In this document: piece by piece, positions 22,649 to 42,577 of the stretch | Numbering within the stretch: the first letter of the stretch is position 1 | Layout of the letters: each line of letters opens with the position of its first letter | Source of the DNA: Semisulcospira habei | Lineage: Eukaryota > Mollusca > Gastropoda > Semisulcospiridae | Assembly (NCBI GenBank): GCA_036245525.1 | Contig: BTPG01000004.1 | Location: forward strand, 216,268,373-216,332,372 | DNA length: 64,000 nucleotides | Direction of reading: 5' to 3' | Made by a program: the position numbers and the translations under genes | Notes under the pieces: generated by a model | Told to the model about the DNA's origin: nothing | What the model saw: only the letters and a program-made list of their open reading frames with translations | Database searches by the model: none

Positions 22649-25600
22649 GATGCGACCTCGATGCCATCGTCCCAGCTTGCTAGGCCATGGCAGATGAATC
22701 AAGGGTTTAAAGGGTGGGGCCAGTACTGCGCACACTGCACTCCACCAAAAAGCTCCACCGCGCAGGCTTTAGGAAACGTCCACGGACCATGACACTGACC
22801 ATTCCAAGTCCTGTAGCGACGGGCGAGGGGCGAAACGGCAGGTGAAAGATGTCACTGGAAGCCGCAGTCTCAAACCTGCATGCAGGCGGTTCAGGATATT
22901 GGTCGCCTGATGTTGACCTGGGGATGACAACATCACTCGGCACACCCTGAACGACCAAGCAGCCTTCTCTAGGGACAGCACTGCTTGCTCCACACGGAGA
23001 GGGGCCTAGAAAAGGTGGCCTAACCAAAGCTCGTCCCCTCGCAACCCCAGTTGGCTAGCCGCGGTCAACGGGCATCTTCTCCTGCGGTCAAAAAACAAGA
23101 AAGAATAACGGATCCACTCTCATGACGACCACGACCGGACTCAACGTAGCATGCTGGAACGTCCGAACCATGCTCGACAAAGCAGACAGCGGACGCCCTG
23201 AACGTCGCTCCGCCCTCATTGCCCATGAATTGCGGAGGTTAAACATCGACATCGCCGCGCTCAGCGAAGTACGCCTTCCGGACGAAGGCAGCCTCCAAGA
23301 ACTTGGTGCTGGGTACACCCTCTACTGGTCAGGCAGGCCTGCATCAGAAAGACGGCTCTCAGGCGTGGGTTTCATGGTCAAGACATCCATTGCGACTAAG
23401 CTGGAAAACCTACCAACGGGCCACTCAGACCGCATCATGTCCATGCGCCTCCCACTGAGACACCAGCAACACGTCACCCTTCTCAGTGTGTACTCCCCAA
23501 CCCTCCTGGCAGAGCCTGCTGAAAAGGACAAATTTTACACTGACCTGCGCAGCCTCCTACAGAGTACCCCTGCAGACGACAAAGTCATCATCCTTGGCGA
23601 CTTCAACGCCAGAGTGGGCCAGGACTCTGAAGCCTGGAAAGGAGTCCTCGGCAAGCATGGCGTGGGGAACTGCAATGACAATGGCCGCCTACTGTTGGAG
23701 TTCTGTGCGGAGCAGCAACTGGTCATCACCAACACTACTTTTCAGCAAAAGGACAGTCGAAAGACCACCTGGATGCATCCTCGCTCCAAACACTGGCACC
23801 TTATCGACTATGTCCTAGTGCGTCAGAGGGACCGCAGTGACGTCCTCCTCACCAGAGTGATGCCCAGCGCAGAGTGCCACACTGACCACCGCCTTGTCCG
23901 CTGCAAACTCAGGCTCCATTTCAGGCCAAAACCCAAGAAATGGGGGCCCCCCAAGAAAAAGCTTGATGTTGCCAGCCTTCAGCGTGACGATGTGAAAGCC
24001 GCCTTTCAGACAGATTTACAGCACAGGCTCAAAGACACAGCGGACCCAGTAGACTCCTCCCCTGAAACACTTTGGGAACAACTGAAAACTGCTATTACAA
24101 AATCCTCTGCAGAAGTCTTGGGTTTCGCCAGAAAGAAGAACAAAGACTGGTTTGACGAAAACGATGTAGAGATCCAGGAACACCTAGCAAAAAAAAGAGC
24201 CGCCCATCAGGCCCACCTAGCCCAGCCTTCCTGCCCTGTGAAGAAGTCTGCCTTCCGCCTCGTCTGCAGCAGTCTCCAGCGCAAGCTCAGAGATCTCCAG
24301 AATGAGTGGTGGACCAGACTTGCACAGAGGACCCAGCTTTGTGCTGACAATGGTGACTACAGGGACTTCTACGAAGCACTGAAAGCAGTGTATGGCCCCA
24401 GGCACCTGGTACAAAGTCCCCTGCGAAGCGCGAATGGCCAGGCACTCCTCACAGATAATACCTCCATCTTGAACCGCTGGTCGGAATACTTTCAGAGCCT
24501 CTTCAGCGCTGAGCGCACTGTTCAAGAAGCAGTCGTCATACAAATCCCACACCTCCCAGTAAAGGTTGAATTGGACGAACCGCCCACCGCTGAAGAGACC
24601 CTCACAGCCATCCACCAGCTCAAGAGTGGCAAAGCAGCAGGCATTGATGGAATACCGCCAGAGATCTGGAAACATGGAGGCACAGCACTGCACAACAAGC
24701 TCCATGACCTCTTTCTCTGCTGCTGGGAGGAAGGAACACTACCAAAAGATCTCCGTGATGCAGTCGTTATCACCCTGTACAAGAACAAAGGCGAGAAGTC
24801 TGACTGTTCCAACTATCGGGGAATTACCCTGCTGTCCATTGCTGGGAAAATCCTTGCAAGTCTGCTCCTGAATCGGCTGGTACCTGCCATCGCTGAAGAC
24901 CAACTCCCAGAGGGCCAGTGTGGCTTCAGAGCAAACAGGAGCACCACCGATATGGTCTTTGTGCTGAGACAGCTACAGGAGAAGTGCCGCGAGCAGAACA
25001 AAGGGCTGTACGTAACATTTGTCGACCTAACAAAAGCGTTCGACACTGTGAGCAGGCAAGGCATGTGGCAGATCCTGGAGCGACTTGGCTGTCCCCCAAA
25101 GTTCCTCAACATGATTGTCCAGCTACACGAGGACCAGCAAGGCCAGGTCAGACTCAACAATGACCTCTCAGAACCATTCCCTATTCTCAACGGCGTAAAG
25201 CAGGGCTGCGTGCTGGCACCGACCCTCTTCACCATCTTTTTTAGCATGATGTTGAAGCAGGCCACAGTGGACCTTGATGATGACGATGCAGTGTACATCA
25301 GGTATCGTCTCGATGGCAGCCTGTTCAACCTCAGACGACTGCAGGCCCACACGAAAACCCTAGACCAACTGATTCGTGAGCTGCTTTTTGCTGATGATGC
25401 TGCCCTCGTTGCACACACAGAGAGAGCCCTGCAGCGCATCACGTCTTGCTTCGCAGATGCTGCCCAGCTCTTTGGACTCGAGGTCAGTCTGAAAAAGACA
25501 GAGGTCCTCCATCAGCCGGCACCCAAGACAGTGTATCGCCCTCCTCACATCACCATTGGCGAGTCTGAACTAAAGTCAGTGCACCAGTTTACTTACCTTG

Positions 25601-26378
25601 GCTGCATTATCACGTCGGACGCCAAGCTGGACAAGGAGCTTGACAGCAGGCTGGCAAAAGCGAACAGCGCTTTCGGGCGACTTTTCAAGCGGGTGTGGCA
25701 CAATCAACAGCTGAAAACAGGCACCAAGATCAGCGTGTACAGAGCTGTGGTCCTCACCACCCTGCTGTATGGTTCCGAGTCCTGGGCCCTCTACCGCAGC
25801 CAACTACGACTCCTCGAACGCTTCCACCAGCGCTGCCTGCGTACCATCCTGGGCATTCACTGGAGTGACTATGTCACCAACGTCGAGGTCCTTGAACAGG
25901 CTGAAACTGTGAGCATCGAGGCTTTGCTGTTGCGGACACAGCTCCGCTGGGCGGGGCATGTCTCCAGGATGGAGGATCATCGCCTACCAAAGATCACCCT
26001 GTTCGGCGAGCTTGCTACTGGACACCGTGACAGAGGGGCACCAAAGAAGAGATACAAAGACTGTCTCAAGAAGTCACTTAGTGCCTGCCAAATCGACCAC
26101 CACCAGTGGTCTTCGCTTGCTGCGGACCGTGACACCTGGCGCTCCACCATTTACAAGGCAGCTGTCTCCTTTGAGGACTCTCACAGAGCTAGCCTTAAGG
26201 ACAAGCGGCTCAGGAGAAAAAACAGAGATGCCGCAGCTCAGAACCCCGGCCATACCTTCCCCTGCAGCCACTGCGGTCGAACCTGCCTGTCTCGGATTGG
26301 CCTCCGCAGCCACGAACAAGCCTGCAGACGTCGTGGGCAACTCCTATAAAATCTTCGTTCGCGAAGTCAAGCCAAGAG
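22649..26378 (+). mobile_element. Full-length RTE-like LINE
   Basis: Flanked by a perfect 10-bp duplication AAGTGCCAGC (22639-22648 and 26379-26388). It has a 5' UTR of about 470 bp, one intact ORF of 1075 codons and a very short 3' UTR (26350-26378) ending GTCAAGCCAAG. It lies inside ORF1 of a CR1-like LINE, so it is younger than that copy. The 893-bp fragment at 15305 is nearly identical to its 3' part. Confidence 0.92.
23122..26349 (+). CDS. RTE-like LINE ORF2 protein: endonuclease, reverse transcriptase, zinc finger (intact)
   Basis: 1075 residues with no stop. The AP-endonuclease (1-240) has LNVACWNVRTM (catalytic N), LSEVRLPDEG (E), ILGDFNARVG, HLIDYVLVRQ (D) and CHTDHRLV (H). Reverse transcriptase (about 480-770) has KAAGIDGIPPEIWK, YRGITLLSIAGKILA, GFRANRSTTDMVF, VTFVDLTKAFDTVSR (motif A), GVKQGCVLAPTLF (motif B) and LLFADDAALVAH (catalytic DD near residue 757). 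The C-terminal region has YGSESWALYR, LRWAGHVSRM and a C2H2-like finger CSHCGRTCLSRIGLRSHEQ. The start ATG at 23122 follows a 470-bp leader and sits just before the endonuclease fold. All key residues are present, so it may be active. The clade call RTE versus Proto2-like is uncertain. Confidence 0.92.
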   Translation: MTTTTGLNVACWNVRTMLDKADSGRPERRSALIAHELRRLNIDIAALSEVRLPDEGSLQELGAGYTLYWSGRPASERRLSGVGFMVKTSIATKLENLPTGHSDRIMSMRLPLRHQQHVTLLSVYSPTLLAEPAEKDKFYTDLRSLLQSTPADDKVIILGDFNARVGQDSEAWKGVLGKHGVGNCNDNGRLLLEFCAEQQLVITNTTFQQKDSRKTTWMHPRSKHWHLIDYVLVRQRDRSDVLLTRVMPSAECHTDHRLVRCKLRLHFRPKPKKWGPPKKKLDVASLQRDDVKAAFQTDLQHRLKDTADPVDSSPETLWEQLKTAITKSSAEVLGFARKKNKDWFDENDVEIQEHLAKKRAAHQAHLAQPSCPVKKSAFRLVCSSLQRKLRDLQNEWWTRLAQRTQLCADNGDYRDFYEALKAVYGPRHLVQSPLRSANGQALLTDNTSILNRWSEYFQSLFSAERTVQEAVVIQIPHLPVKVELDEPPTAEETLTAIHQLKSGKAAGIDGIPPEIWKHGGTALHNKLHDLFLCCWEEGTLPKDLRDAVVITLYKNKGEKSDCSNYRGITLLSIAGKILASLLLNRLVPAIAEDQLPEGQCGFRANRSTTDMVFVLRQLQEKCREQNKGLYVTFVDLTKAFDTVSRQGMWQILERLGCPPKFLNMIVQLHEDQQGQVRLNNDLSEPFPILNGVKQGCVLAPTLFTIFFSMMLKQATVDLDDDDAVYIRYRLDGSLFNLRRLQAHTKTLDQLIRELLFADDAALVAHTERALQRITSCFADAAQLFGLEVSLKKTEVLHQPAPKTVYRPPHITIGESELKSVHQFTYLGCIITSDAKLDKELDSRLAKANSAFGRLFKRVWHNQQLKTGTKISVYRAVVLTTLLYGSESWALYRSQLRLLERFHQRCLRTILGIHWSDYVTNVEVLEQAETVSIEALLLRTQLRWAGHVSRMEDHRLPKITLFGELATGHRDRGAPKKRYKDCLKKSLSACQIDHHQWSSLAADRDTWRSTIYKAAVSFEDSHRASLKDKRLRRKNRDAAAQNPGHTFPCSHCGRTCLSRIGLRSHEQACRRRGQLL

Positions 26379-26711
26379 AAGTGCCAGCACATTCCAGTGC
26401 GGATTACCGGCGGCCTGCCTGAGGTGAACACCGGAGCGGATCAAGTCCGCAGCCAGCAACAGCGAAACAAGAGTCAAGTTAACCAGCAGCAGATACAGGA
26501 CCAGAATTTTACATGGCAGCAGTCACTATTGCCTCCATATCATGCCGTGTTTCCACAGTACCTTATGGCGGTGCCAGCGGGACACCTCGTCAGAAACACT
26601 GTGACGCCATCTTATCCATTTAGCGTCACGCCGCCCGCTTTTCCCCCATACAATACACAACAGGAACTCTGGGCACGTTACGCCAGTCAACAGCCTGTTT
26701 ATGCTTACTAG

Positions 26712-27352
26712 GCTAGTCACCAGTACGACACCATAATTTTAATTAAGTGTTCACTACACTGCGTTTTTTCCGGCCTGTTTTTCTATGATTACAGTTTTAT
26801 ACGATTACAGTGAATTGTTCGCCATCGTTTATTCTGTGCTCGCGCTGTGACTTTAGCTTATTAGCTCTTTGTTGGACCATAAAATCATCTAACGTGGCGC
26901 TTGCCTGCAGTCGATTCTTTTCAAGTCGATCTTATCTTCACATTTAGAGCGATTTGTGACGCTTGTCTTAATCACACGTGTGCTCGACTGACGAATTCAG
27001 TGCGCTGTGACACTTTCCCTCGTCGTGTTTTTCCTTCACTTCCTGGTGCTAGTTTGCCTGTGCACACCTTAGTAGTGCTGACAGACTTACATTCCCTGCC
27101 CCGCAGCGGGATTGTTCGGCTGTGACAGTGTACAGTGTTTGTGTGCTGAAGGTATTAGTCCCCCCGCTGTGACATCAAGGATACTGGCCACAACGGAGTA
27201 AGGCAGTGATCTCTTTTTCTTATCTTCGCAGTGTTGTGTTTTATCAAAGCGAAGAACAAAACTCTAATTCACTTCAGTTAATTTACGAACTTTTAAACCG
27301 GTTTATTTGTTGTGGTTTCTATTACACGTTAGCATAGACTCGCGGTTTTATC
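26712..27352 (+). other. Inter-ORF spacer of the CR1-like LINE
   Basis: Lies between the ORF1 stop and the ORF2 ATG at 27353. No coding frame. It may contain a reinitiation signal, but none is recognised. Confidence 0.5.
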
Positions 27353-30300
27353 ATGATTTGTGACCGCCAACTACACATTGGTCATTTGAACGTTTACCAT
27401 CTAGCCAATAAAGTAACCGATCTTTGTGTGCTCTTGACGCAACCCAAACCTTTCCATTTATTTGGTGTCACAGAATCGCGCCTCAATCCTAACATCAGTG
27501 ATGAGGCCGTTTCTATCCAGGACTTTACCGTCCTACGCCGTGATCCTGAATACACAGGTCAGACGGGCATAGCGGTGTATATTCACAACTCGATCAGCGG
27601 CATCGCCCGTCGGCGTAAGGACCTGGAATCACAAACGGTGGAATGTGTGTGGATTGAGTCAAGGGCAGACAAAGGTAGTCCTGTGCTCATTGGGTACGTC
27701 TACAGAAACCCAGCATCAACATTCCAGTGGTTCGATGACTTTACTGTTATGATGGATAAAGTAAAAAAATCCAGTGCTGAAATGTTGATACTAGGCGACC
27801 TTAATATTAATATGTTCTTGAATAACCCCGCCTGGGAGTGTACTATCTCTATGTTTGGGTTGAAACAGTTAGTTAGAACAGCAACCCGTGTTAGTCAAAC
27901 TTCCTCCACCCTTATCGACCACATCTACACGACCAATAAGTCAAGGGTGGTGGGAGTAGAAGTGCCCCAGGTAGGGATTAGCGATCACTACCCTGTGTAC
28001 TGCTGCTTGATCTCAAAATCGGGTAATTCTTTCCGCAAGCACCAGCACACAACCATTAGATACAGATCGCTTAAACACTTTAACAAGGATGCTTTTCTTT
28101 ATGATCTGAGTCACGCGCCATTTGATATGGCCTATCACCATAATGACCCTGACGACGCTTTGACTGAGTGGTACAGATTGTTCCTTGGTGCTCTAAATAA
28201 ACATGCTCCATTCAGAGAAAAAAGGGTAAAGAACCCCCAACTTCCTGCCTGGTTAAGTAAGGAGATCAAGGTTGCCATGCAAGTCAGAAATGAATATAAA
28301 CGAAATAAAGATTTTGCAGCTTTTCGGAAACACAGAAATTACGTAAAACATTTAGTAAGAAAAGCTCAGAGATCGCATTTTCATCGTCTTATGGACGGCA
28401 AAAAAGATATTGTGTCTGTGTGGCGTGCGCTCAATGCTTTTTCGAGGTCTAAAAATACCGCACAATGTACACAAATATCACCTGATGTATTCAATCAGCA
28501 TTTTCTCTCCACTGCCAGTAAATTACTTAACTCATTCTACCCCAGACACACCACAGCAAGATAAGGATCGACCAAGCTAGTTCAAGGGTGATGCCAGAAT
28601 AGCTTGGCGCCTATGGGCGCCAAGCTATTCTGGCATCCCCCTTGAACTATCATGGTCGATCTGTGTCCTGCACTAGAGTGCAGTCTTCAGAGGACAAGGG
28701 CAAAATTTGGGGATTTCGGTGTTGGGGTAGAATGAGTTAAGAATACGTCCCCCGATCATTCACCTGTTGTGTCGAACAAGTTAAAGACGTTCTGCGCAGA
28801 AAGGCACAGTCCTGACACCTCATTCACTGTTCCGCTCTTAACAGTTCATGACGTGGGGAAAAACATTTCATCATTAAAGAATAAAGGTACGTCTGGCCAT
28901 GATGGTATTAGTAGCGTTGTCTTAAAGATGGCCATACCATATATCACTGAGTCACTAACATACATATATAATCTTTGTATTCAGCAAGGGAAATTTCCGT
29001 CTAGTTTAAAGAAAGCTAAGGTAATCACCCTGCCTAAAACAAAAAAAATCTCACTGATCCTAACATGTTCAGACCTATTTCCCTGTTGTCAACTGTATCC
29101 AAACCGCTCGAAAAGCATATTCATACGCACTTACATCAGTTTCTGGAAACACATAAGCTCTTTCATCCATTACAGTCTGGCTTTCGTCGGAAACACTCAT
29201 GTCATACAGCACTAATACACTTAGTTGACAGATGGCTGGCCGCCATAAATAGCGGACACATGAATGGAGCTGTATTTTTGGACCTGTCAAAAGCGTTTGA
29301 CCTAGTTAATCATGATAAACTGATTCAAACACTTGCTGTTTATCAGTCAAGTGTTAGCACCCTTGCGTTTTTTACATCATATCTGCACGGGCGTACACAA
29401 TAGGTGTCTGTAAATGGAACAAACTCAGTAGAAGGGGTGATACAGCACGGGGTACCACAAGGGTCAATTCTTGGCCCATTATTGTTTTCTATTTTTATCA
29501 ATGATCTTCCTTTACATATATCTGACCCCAATGTCACTTGCAGCCTCTTTGCTGACGATGGGACACTTGACATTTCATCATCAAATGTAACCTGTATGAC
29601 TCAGTCACTACAGAAAAGCTTGAACGATGTGTCTGAATGGTGTAAAAACAATTCCATGATACCGAACCCTGATAAAACTAAGTGTATGTTAATTACAACC
29701 AGGCAGAAACATCAGCTGAATCCATCTCGCCTTATGCTCTCGTTTAATGGCCAGCCTGTTGAACAAGTCAGAGAACAGCGCGTGCTTGGTATCATCATAG
29801 ACGACAAGTTGTGCTGGCAAAGTCACATAACTGAAGTATGCAAAACAGTATCTAAAAATTTATTCCTTTTATCAAAATTGAGATATTTCACTGATGAACC
29901 AACAAGAAAGCTCTTCTATTGTGCCCATATACAGCCACATTTAGATTACGTCTCCACTGTTTGGGACGGCAGTAGTGACGCAAACTTCAAAAGGCTGAAC
30001 TCGCTCCACAGAAGGGACATAAAACTAATTGTTGATAGATCTACAGAAGTCATAAGTACTGACGACAAATTCAAGCTGCAAGATATCCTGCCACTTGAGC
30101 AGCAATTTAGTTACAACAAGCTGATACTCGTGTACAAAATTACACGCTCGGAAACGCCAACCTATCTCACTAATATATTTCATTTCGCTCACAGGTCTAG
30201 TCGAGCACCAGAAAACAATCTGGTAGTGCCCATGCCACGTCTAGATATTTATAAGACATCCTTGTCTTATTCAGGAGCTAAGATTTGGAACACGATTCCC

Positions 30301-30372
30301 GCAGATATTAGAGCAGCCTCTTCAGTCAAAACGTTCAGGACACAACTGCTGAAATATCTTAGGAGTAGATAA
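27353..30372 (+). pseudogene. CR1-like ORF2: endonuclease and reverse transcriptase (broken)
   Basis: Starts MICDRQLHIGHLNVYHLANK; the N in HLN corresponds to the catalytic Asn. The endonuclease continues VTESRLNP, LILGDLNINM (N for F in GDFN, D kept), STLIDHIYTT and ISDHYPVYC. The linker KHAPFREKRVKNPQLPAWL follows. RT: FRPISLLSTVSKPLEKH, QSGFRRKHSCHTAL, GAVFLDLSKAFDLVNHD, HGVPQGSILGPLLFSIFIND, LFADDGTLDIS (FADD). Breaks: the MITE at 28531-28736, a frameshift in an A8 run at about 29041, and one TAG at 29401. Without these the gene would span about 935 codons. Confidence 0.9.
28531..28736. mobile_element. TTAA-type MITE with internal palindrome
   Basis: 206 bp between TTAA at 28527-28530 and TTAA at 28737-28740. 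Ends are inverted: CTCATTCTACCCCA and TGGGGTAGAATGAG. Inside, 28568-28663 is a near-perfect hairpin (GATCGACCA...GGCGCC / GGCGCC...TGGTCGATC). Removing the element and one TTAA restores the ORF2 frame (KLLKNTSPDHS). TTAA duplications are made by piggyBac and Kolobok transposases; which one mobilised this is unknown. Confidence 0.85.
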
Positions 30373-30538
30373 AATACTATTTCAGCTACATGTTACTTGT
30401 GGTGTGTCATGTCTGGCAGGTGCGCATTGGTATACGAGTCTGCGCGTCGAACCCTTGCGTTCGTGTGTGTGTCGCATTTTTGCTTTTGATTAGAATTATT
30501 ATTTCATTTTCATTCATGCACATATTAACTTTTTACCC

Positions 30539-30592
<54 letters not shown>

Positions 30593-30675
30593 TGTATGCG
30601 TGAGCAAGGACATGATTGAAAACAGGTCTATGGCCTAATCATTTATCCTTGGAAATTTTCATTTCATTTCATTTC

Positions 30676-36189
<5,514 letters not shown>

Positions 36190-36680
36190 TCTACCACAAG
36201 TATTCGTATCAAACATGTGCTTATCGTATAATCAGTGCATGCTGCCGTATGGTTTGTCCATACTAATAATAATCGCCTAATTACATAATTCAACTTTCTA
36301 TAATCCAAATAATTTTGCTGTCTGAAGTGAATTTTCACTATGATCCAAATGATTTGCTTCGTATATAGGTCAAGTTATCATTAGCGCGTGTCTGTGTGTG
36401 CGCGCGAGCGTGTATGTGTCAGTGTGCGCGCGTTGCGTGTACTTTTTATTTTTCGTTTGTTTTTTGTATGACCGAATGAATGAATGAATTTTGTTTAATG
36501 TCTCTTCATGTTTAATGTTTTCTAATTTTTCTTTGTGTAATTTGGTACTATTAGTATTACAATTATTATCCTGTGTTTGTAGAGTAGCAACGGCAAGTAT
36601 GAAAAATGGCACACGTGCTAATTACTTTATCCGTTGAGAAATAAAGTTTCATTTCATTTCATTTCATTTCATTTCATTTC

Positions 36681-36684
<4 letters not shown>

Positions 36685-36772
<88 letters not shown>
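36685..36772. repeat. (CT)n microsatellite between two CR1-like copies
   Basis: About 88 bp. The CATTT tail of the previous copy leads into it. Confidence 0.97.
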
Positions 36773-36775
<3 letters not shown>

Positions 36776-37482
36776 ACTACCGACGATAAACTAACAAAAT
36801 TAAATATGTTGCCCCTTCGTAAGCACTTTTTATTCAATAAATGTGTATTTATGCGTAAGATCACACTTTCAAAATCACCTGGATATCTCGCTGCTCTCTT
36901 TAAGGCTCCTCACACTCCGTACCCGACACTGAGGAACGACCTGGTAGTGCCTAGGCCCCGCCTTGACATTTTTAAATCGGCCTTGTCATATTCAGCAGCC
37001 AAAGAATGGAATTTACTTCCAAAATAAATAAAATCTATCACGACCATAAATGTTTTCAAGACACGGCTTCATCAGCATTTGCTACAAATGCAATCGTAAA
37101 CTGCTTTTGTTTTAGAATGACGTGGTATTTTGAATTTGTCTATCTCATTGTTTTTTTGTTTTTTTTTAATCTTATGGTACACTTGTTAGATGGTAGCGCA
37201 TGTATATCTCATTATGTGTATTAAATATGTTTATGATGTTTTTGTATATGATCGCCATATGTACACACTGGCTGTATCCCTGCTGTCACCTTCGAGCAGC
37301 AGCTGATCGAGGGGGGCAGCCAGTATGACAAGCCTTGTTGGGCGTTTATGGTATGTCAGTGCGTGCGGCCCCGTGAGTGGGTGTGTAAGTAGTTTAGCAA
37401 GGACAAGATGGAAGAAAGGTCTTCAGACCTAAATCTTTTTATCCTTGGAAAATAAAGATTCATTGTCATTGTCATTGTCATT
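36773..37482 (+). mobile_element. CR1-like LINE copy, only the ORF2 C-terminus and 3' UTR
   Basis: Begins after (CT)n with LTTDDKLTKLNMLPLRKH and VPRPRLDIFKSALSYS (36776-37026), then stops. The 3' UTR ends CAAGGA...AGGTCT/AGACCT...TCCTTG, AAAATAAAG and (CATTGT)n. It is the clearest example of the two-helix 3' hairpin. Followed by (CT)n. Confidence 0.88.
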
Positions 37483-38760
<1,278 letters not shown>

Positions 38761-38839
38761 ATGACCACCCAAATTTCAATGTCTGACATCATGCAGAGAG
38801 TTTCCAGTTGGGGGGTAGACAACAGGAGAAGTCTTACAG
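38761..38839 (+). CDS. Putative host-gene exon B
   Basis: 79 bp, frame MTTQISMSDIMQRVSSWGVD then NRRSLT. The acceptor TTCTTCCATTGCAG and donor ACAG/GTACAC are canonical. It enters in phase 0 and leaves in phase 1, matching exons A and C. No family is recognised. A (CT)n tract starts about 9 bp after the donor. It is unrelated to the surrounding LINEs. Its short length leaves chance possible. Confidence 0.45.
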
Positions 38840-38843
38840 GTAC

Positions 38844-39132
<289 letters not shown>

Positions 39133-40051
39133 CTCGTCGAAAGTATTACATATATTCACAATCTCTGTAAAACCAAAACTGTTTTCCGGACGCATTTAAA
39201 GACGCAGAAGTCATATCCTTATCAAAATCAAAATCTCTGAGTGAAATCAACAACTTTCGCCCCATATAACTATTACCTGTTTTGTCGAAGCATTTATGTG
39301 CACATCCATAAGCATTAATCTGAATATTTGGAAAACCGAAATCTCATCCATTCACTGCAGTCAGCCTTCAGACCGAACGATTCCTGTCACACTGCCCTGA
39401 TAAGAATGGCAGATATCTGGTTATCATCTATTAATGATTCAAACTAACAGGTATAGTGTTCTTAGACTTCCGAAAAGACTTTGATATCAAAAGAAAAGGG
39501 GAAACTGCCAGTGCTAATATTTTAGGAAGGTTACAAAGTAAAGTAGGTTATAGCACTGTCAATCATGCACAATTGGTCGACCATGCACATTTATCTCCCC
39601 TGACAGTGCTATAACCTACTTTACTTTGTAGACTTTGATATGGTAAACCACTACATACGTATACAGAAAATTTCCTTATACACTAAAATTGCAGCCGTGA
39701 TTTTCAAATCTTACCCAGAAAACAGAAGACAGAAAGTTCTCCTTAATGGTACATACTCTAGTCACTGCATAGTCAAGCATGGTGTGGCCCAGGGCTCCAT
39801 TTTAGGACCTCTTTTATTCTGTTTGTTCATTAACTACCTTCCACTCACAATTAGCAAAGATAGTGTTGCACACGATATATGTTACTGATGACGCTGCGAT
39901 ACACACTCCCGATAAGGATGTGTCCGTAATTGACACGCGCCGACAAAACACATTACAGGACATTGACAGTTGGTGTAGTAACAATTCCATGATCTTAAAC
40001 CCTGCAAAGACTGAATGTATGGTTGTAAGTACCCGCCAAAAGCACCAGCTC

Positions 40052-40055
<4 letters not shown>
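39133..40055 (+). pseudogene. CR1-like ORF2 fragment, heavily mutated
   Basis: Begins after TTCTCTCGTC in RT (VESITYIHNLCKTKT), through FKDAEVISLSKSKSLSEI, NNFRPI with a stop, HCALIRMADIW-like residues and VFLDFRKDFDI; interrupted by a 143-bp foldback insertion (39488-39630); then HGVAQGSILGPLLFCLFIN (motif B) and the former FADD region now read as TDDAAIHTPD after a frameshift. It ends inside its own coding CT tract (HQLGSLSLS), where (CT)n and another LINE 3' end follow. Confidence 0.85.
39488..39630. mobile_element. Foldback (MITE-like) insertion with 11-bp target duplication
   Basis: 143 bp between GACTTTGATAT at 39477-39487 and 39631-39641. It contains a perfect 30-bp inverted repeat, 39532-39561 against 39601-39630 (TACAAAGTAAAGTAGGTTAT...), with a 39-bp loop. 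The right arm reaches the insertion end but the left has 44 extra bases, so the terminal repeat is asymmetric. Superfamily unknown; 9-11 bp duplications suggest Mutator-like. Confidence 0.83.

Positions 40056-40118
<63 letters not shown>
40056..40118. repeat. (CT)n at a former coding CT tract
   Basis: About 63 bp, grown from or inserted at the TCTCTC codons of the LINE ORF2. Confidence 0.95.
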
Positions 40119-42352
<2,234 letters not shown>

Positions 42353-42577
42353 GTCTCTCTCTCCGTCCGCTGTGCAGCCAAGCGTGACGAGAAGACAGTG
42401 GTGTGTTAGGATACTTTGTTTTCTTCTGTATGTGCTTGCATCGCCATTCCTAGATGCTGTAAGTGTGCCGTCATATACCACATTCCCTTTGGATACATTA
42501 TACCCTTGGATTGTAAGTTGCTGAATTGTGTGAATAGATACATGATGTTGTGAACAACAACGAACTTGTGATCTATA
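42353..42577. other. Host DNA left of the Tc1 insertion
   Basis: About 220 bp, no gene recognised. The Tc1 element follows after target TA at 42576-42577. Confidence 0.5.

Noticed and set aside
24217..25442. Long minus-strand ORFs opposite the RTE-like ORF2
   Set aside because: Antisense shadows of an intact coding frame.
42353..42400. Exon after GTCCGCTGTGCAG
   Set aside because: The open frame is only nine codons before TAG and no donor is seen.
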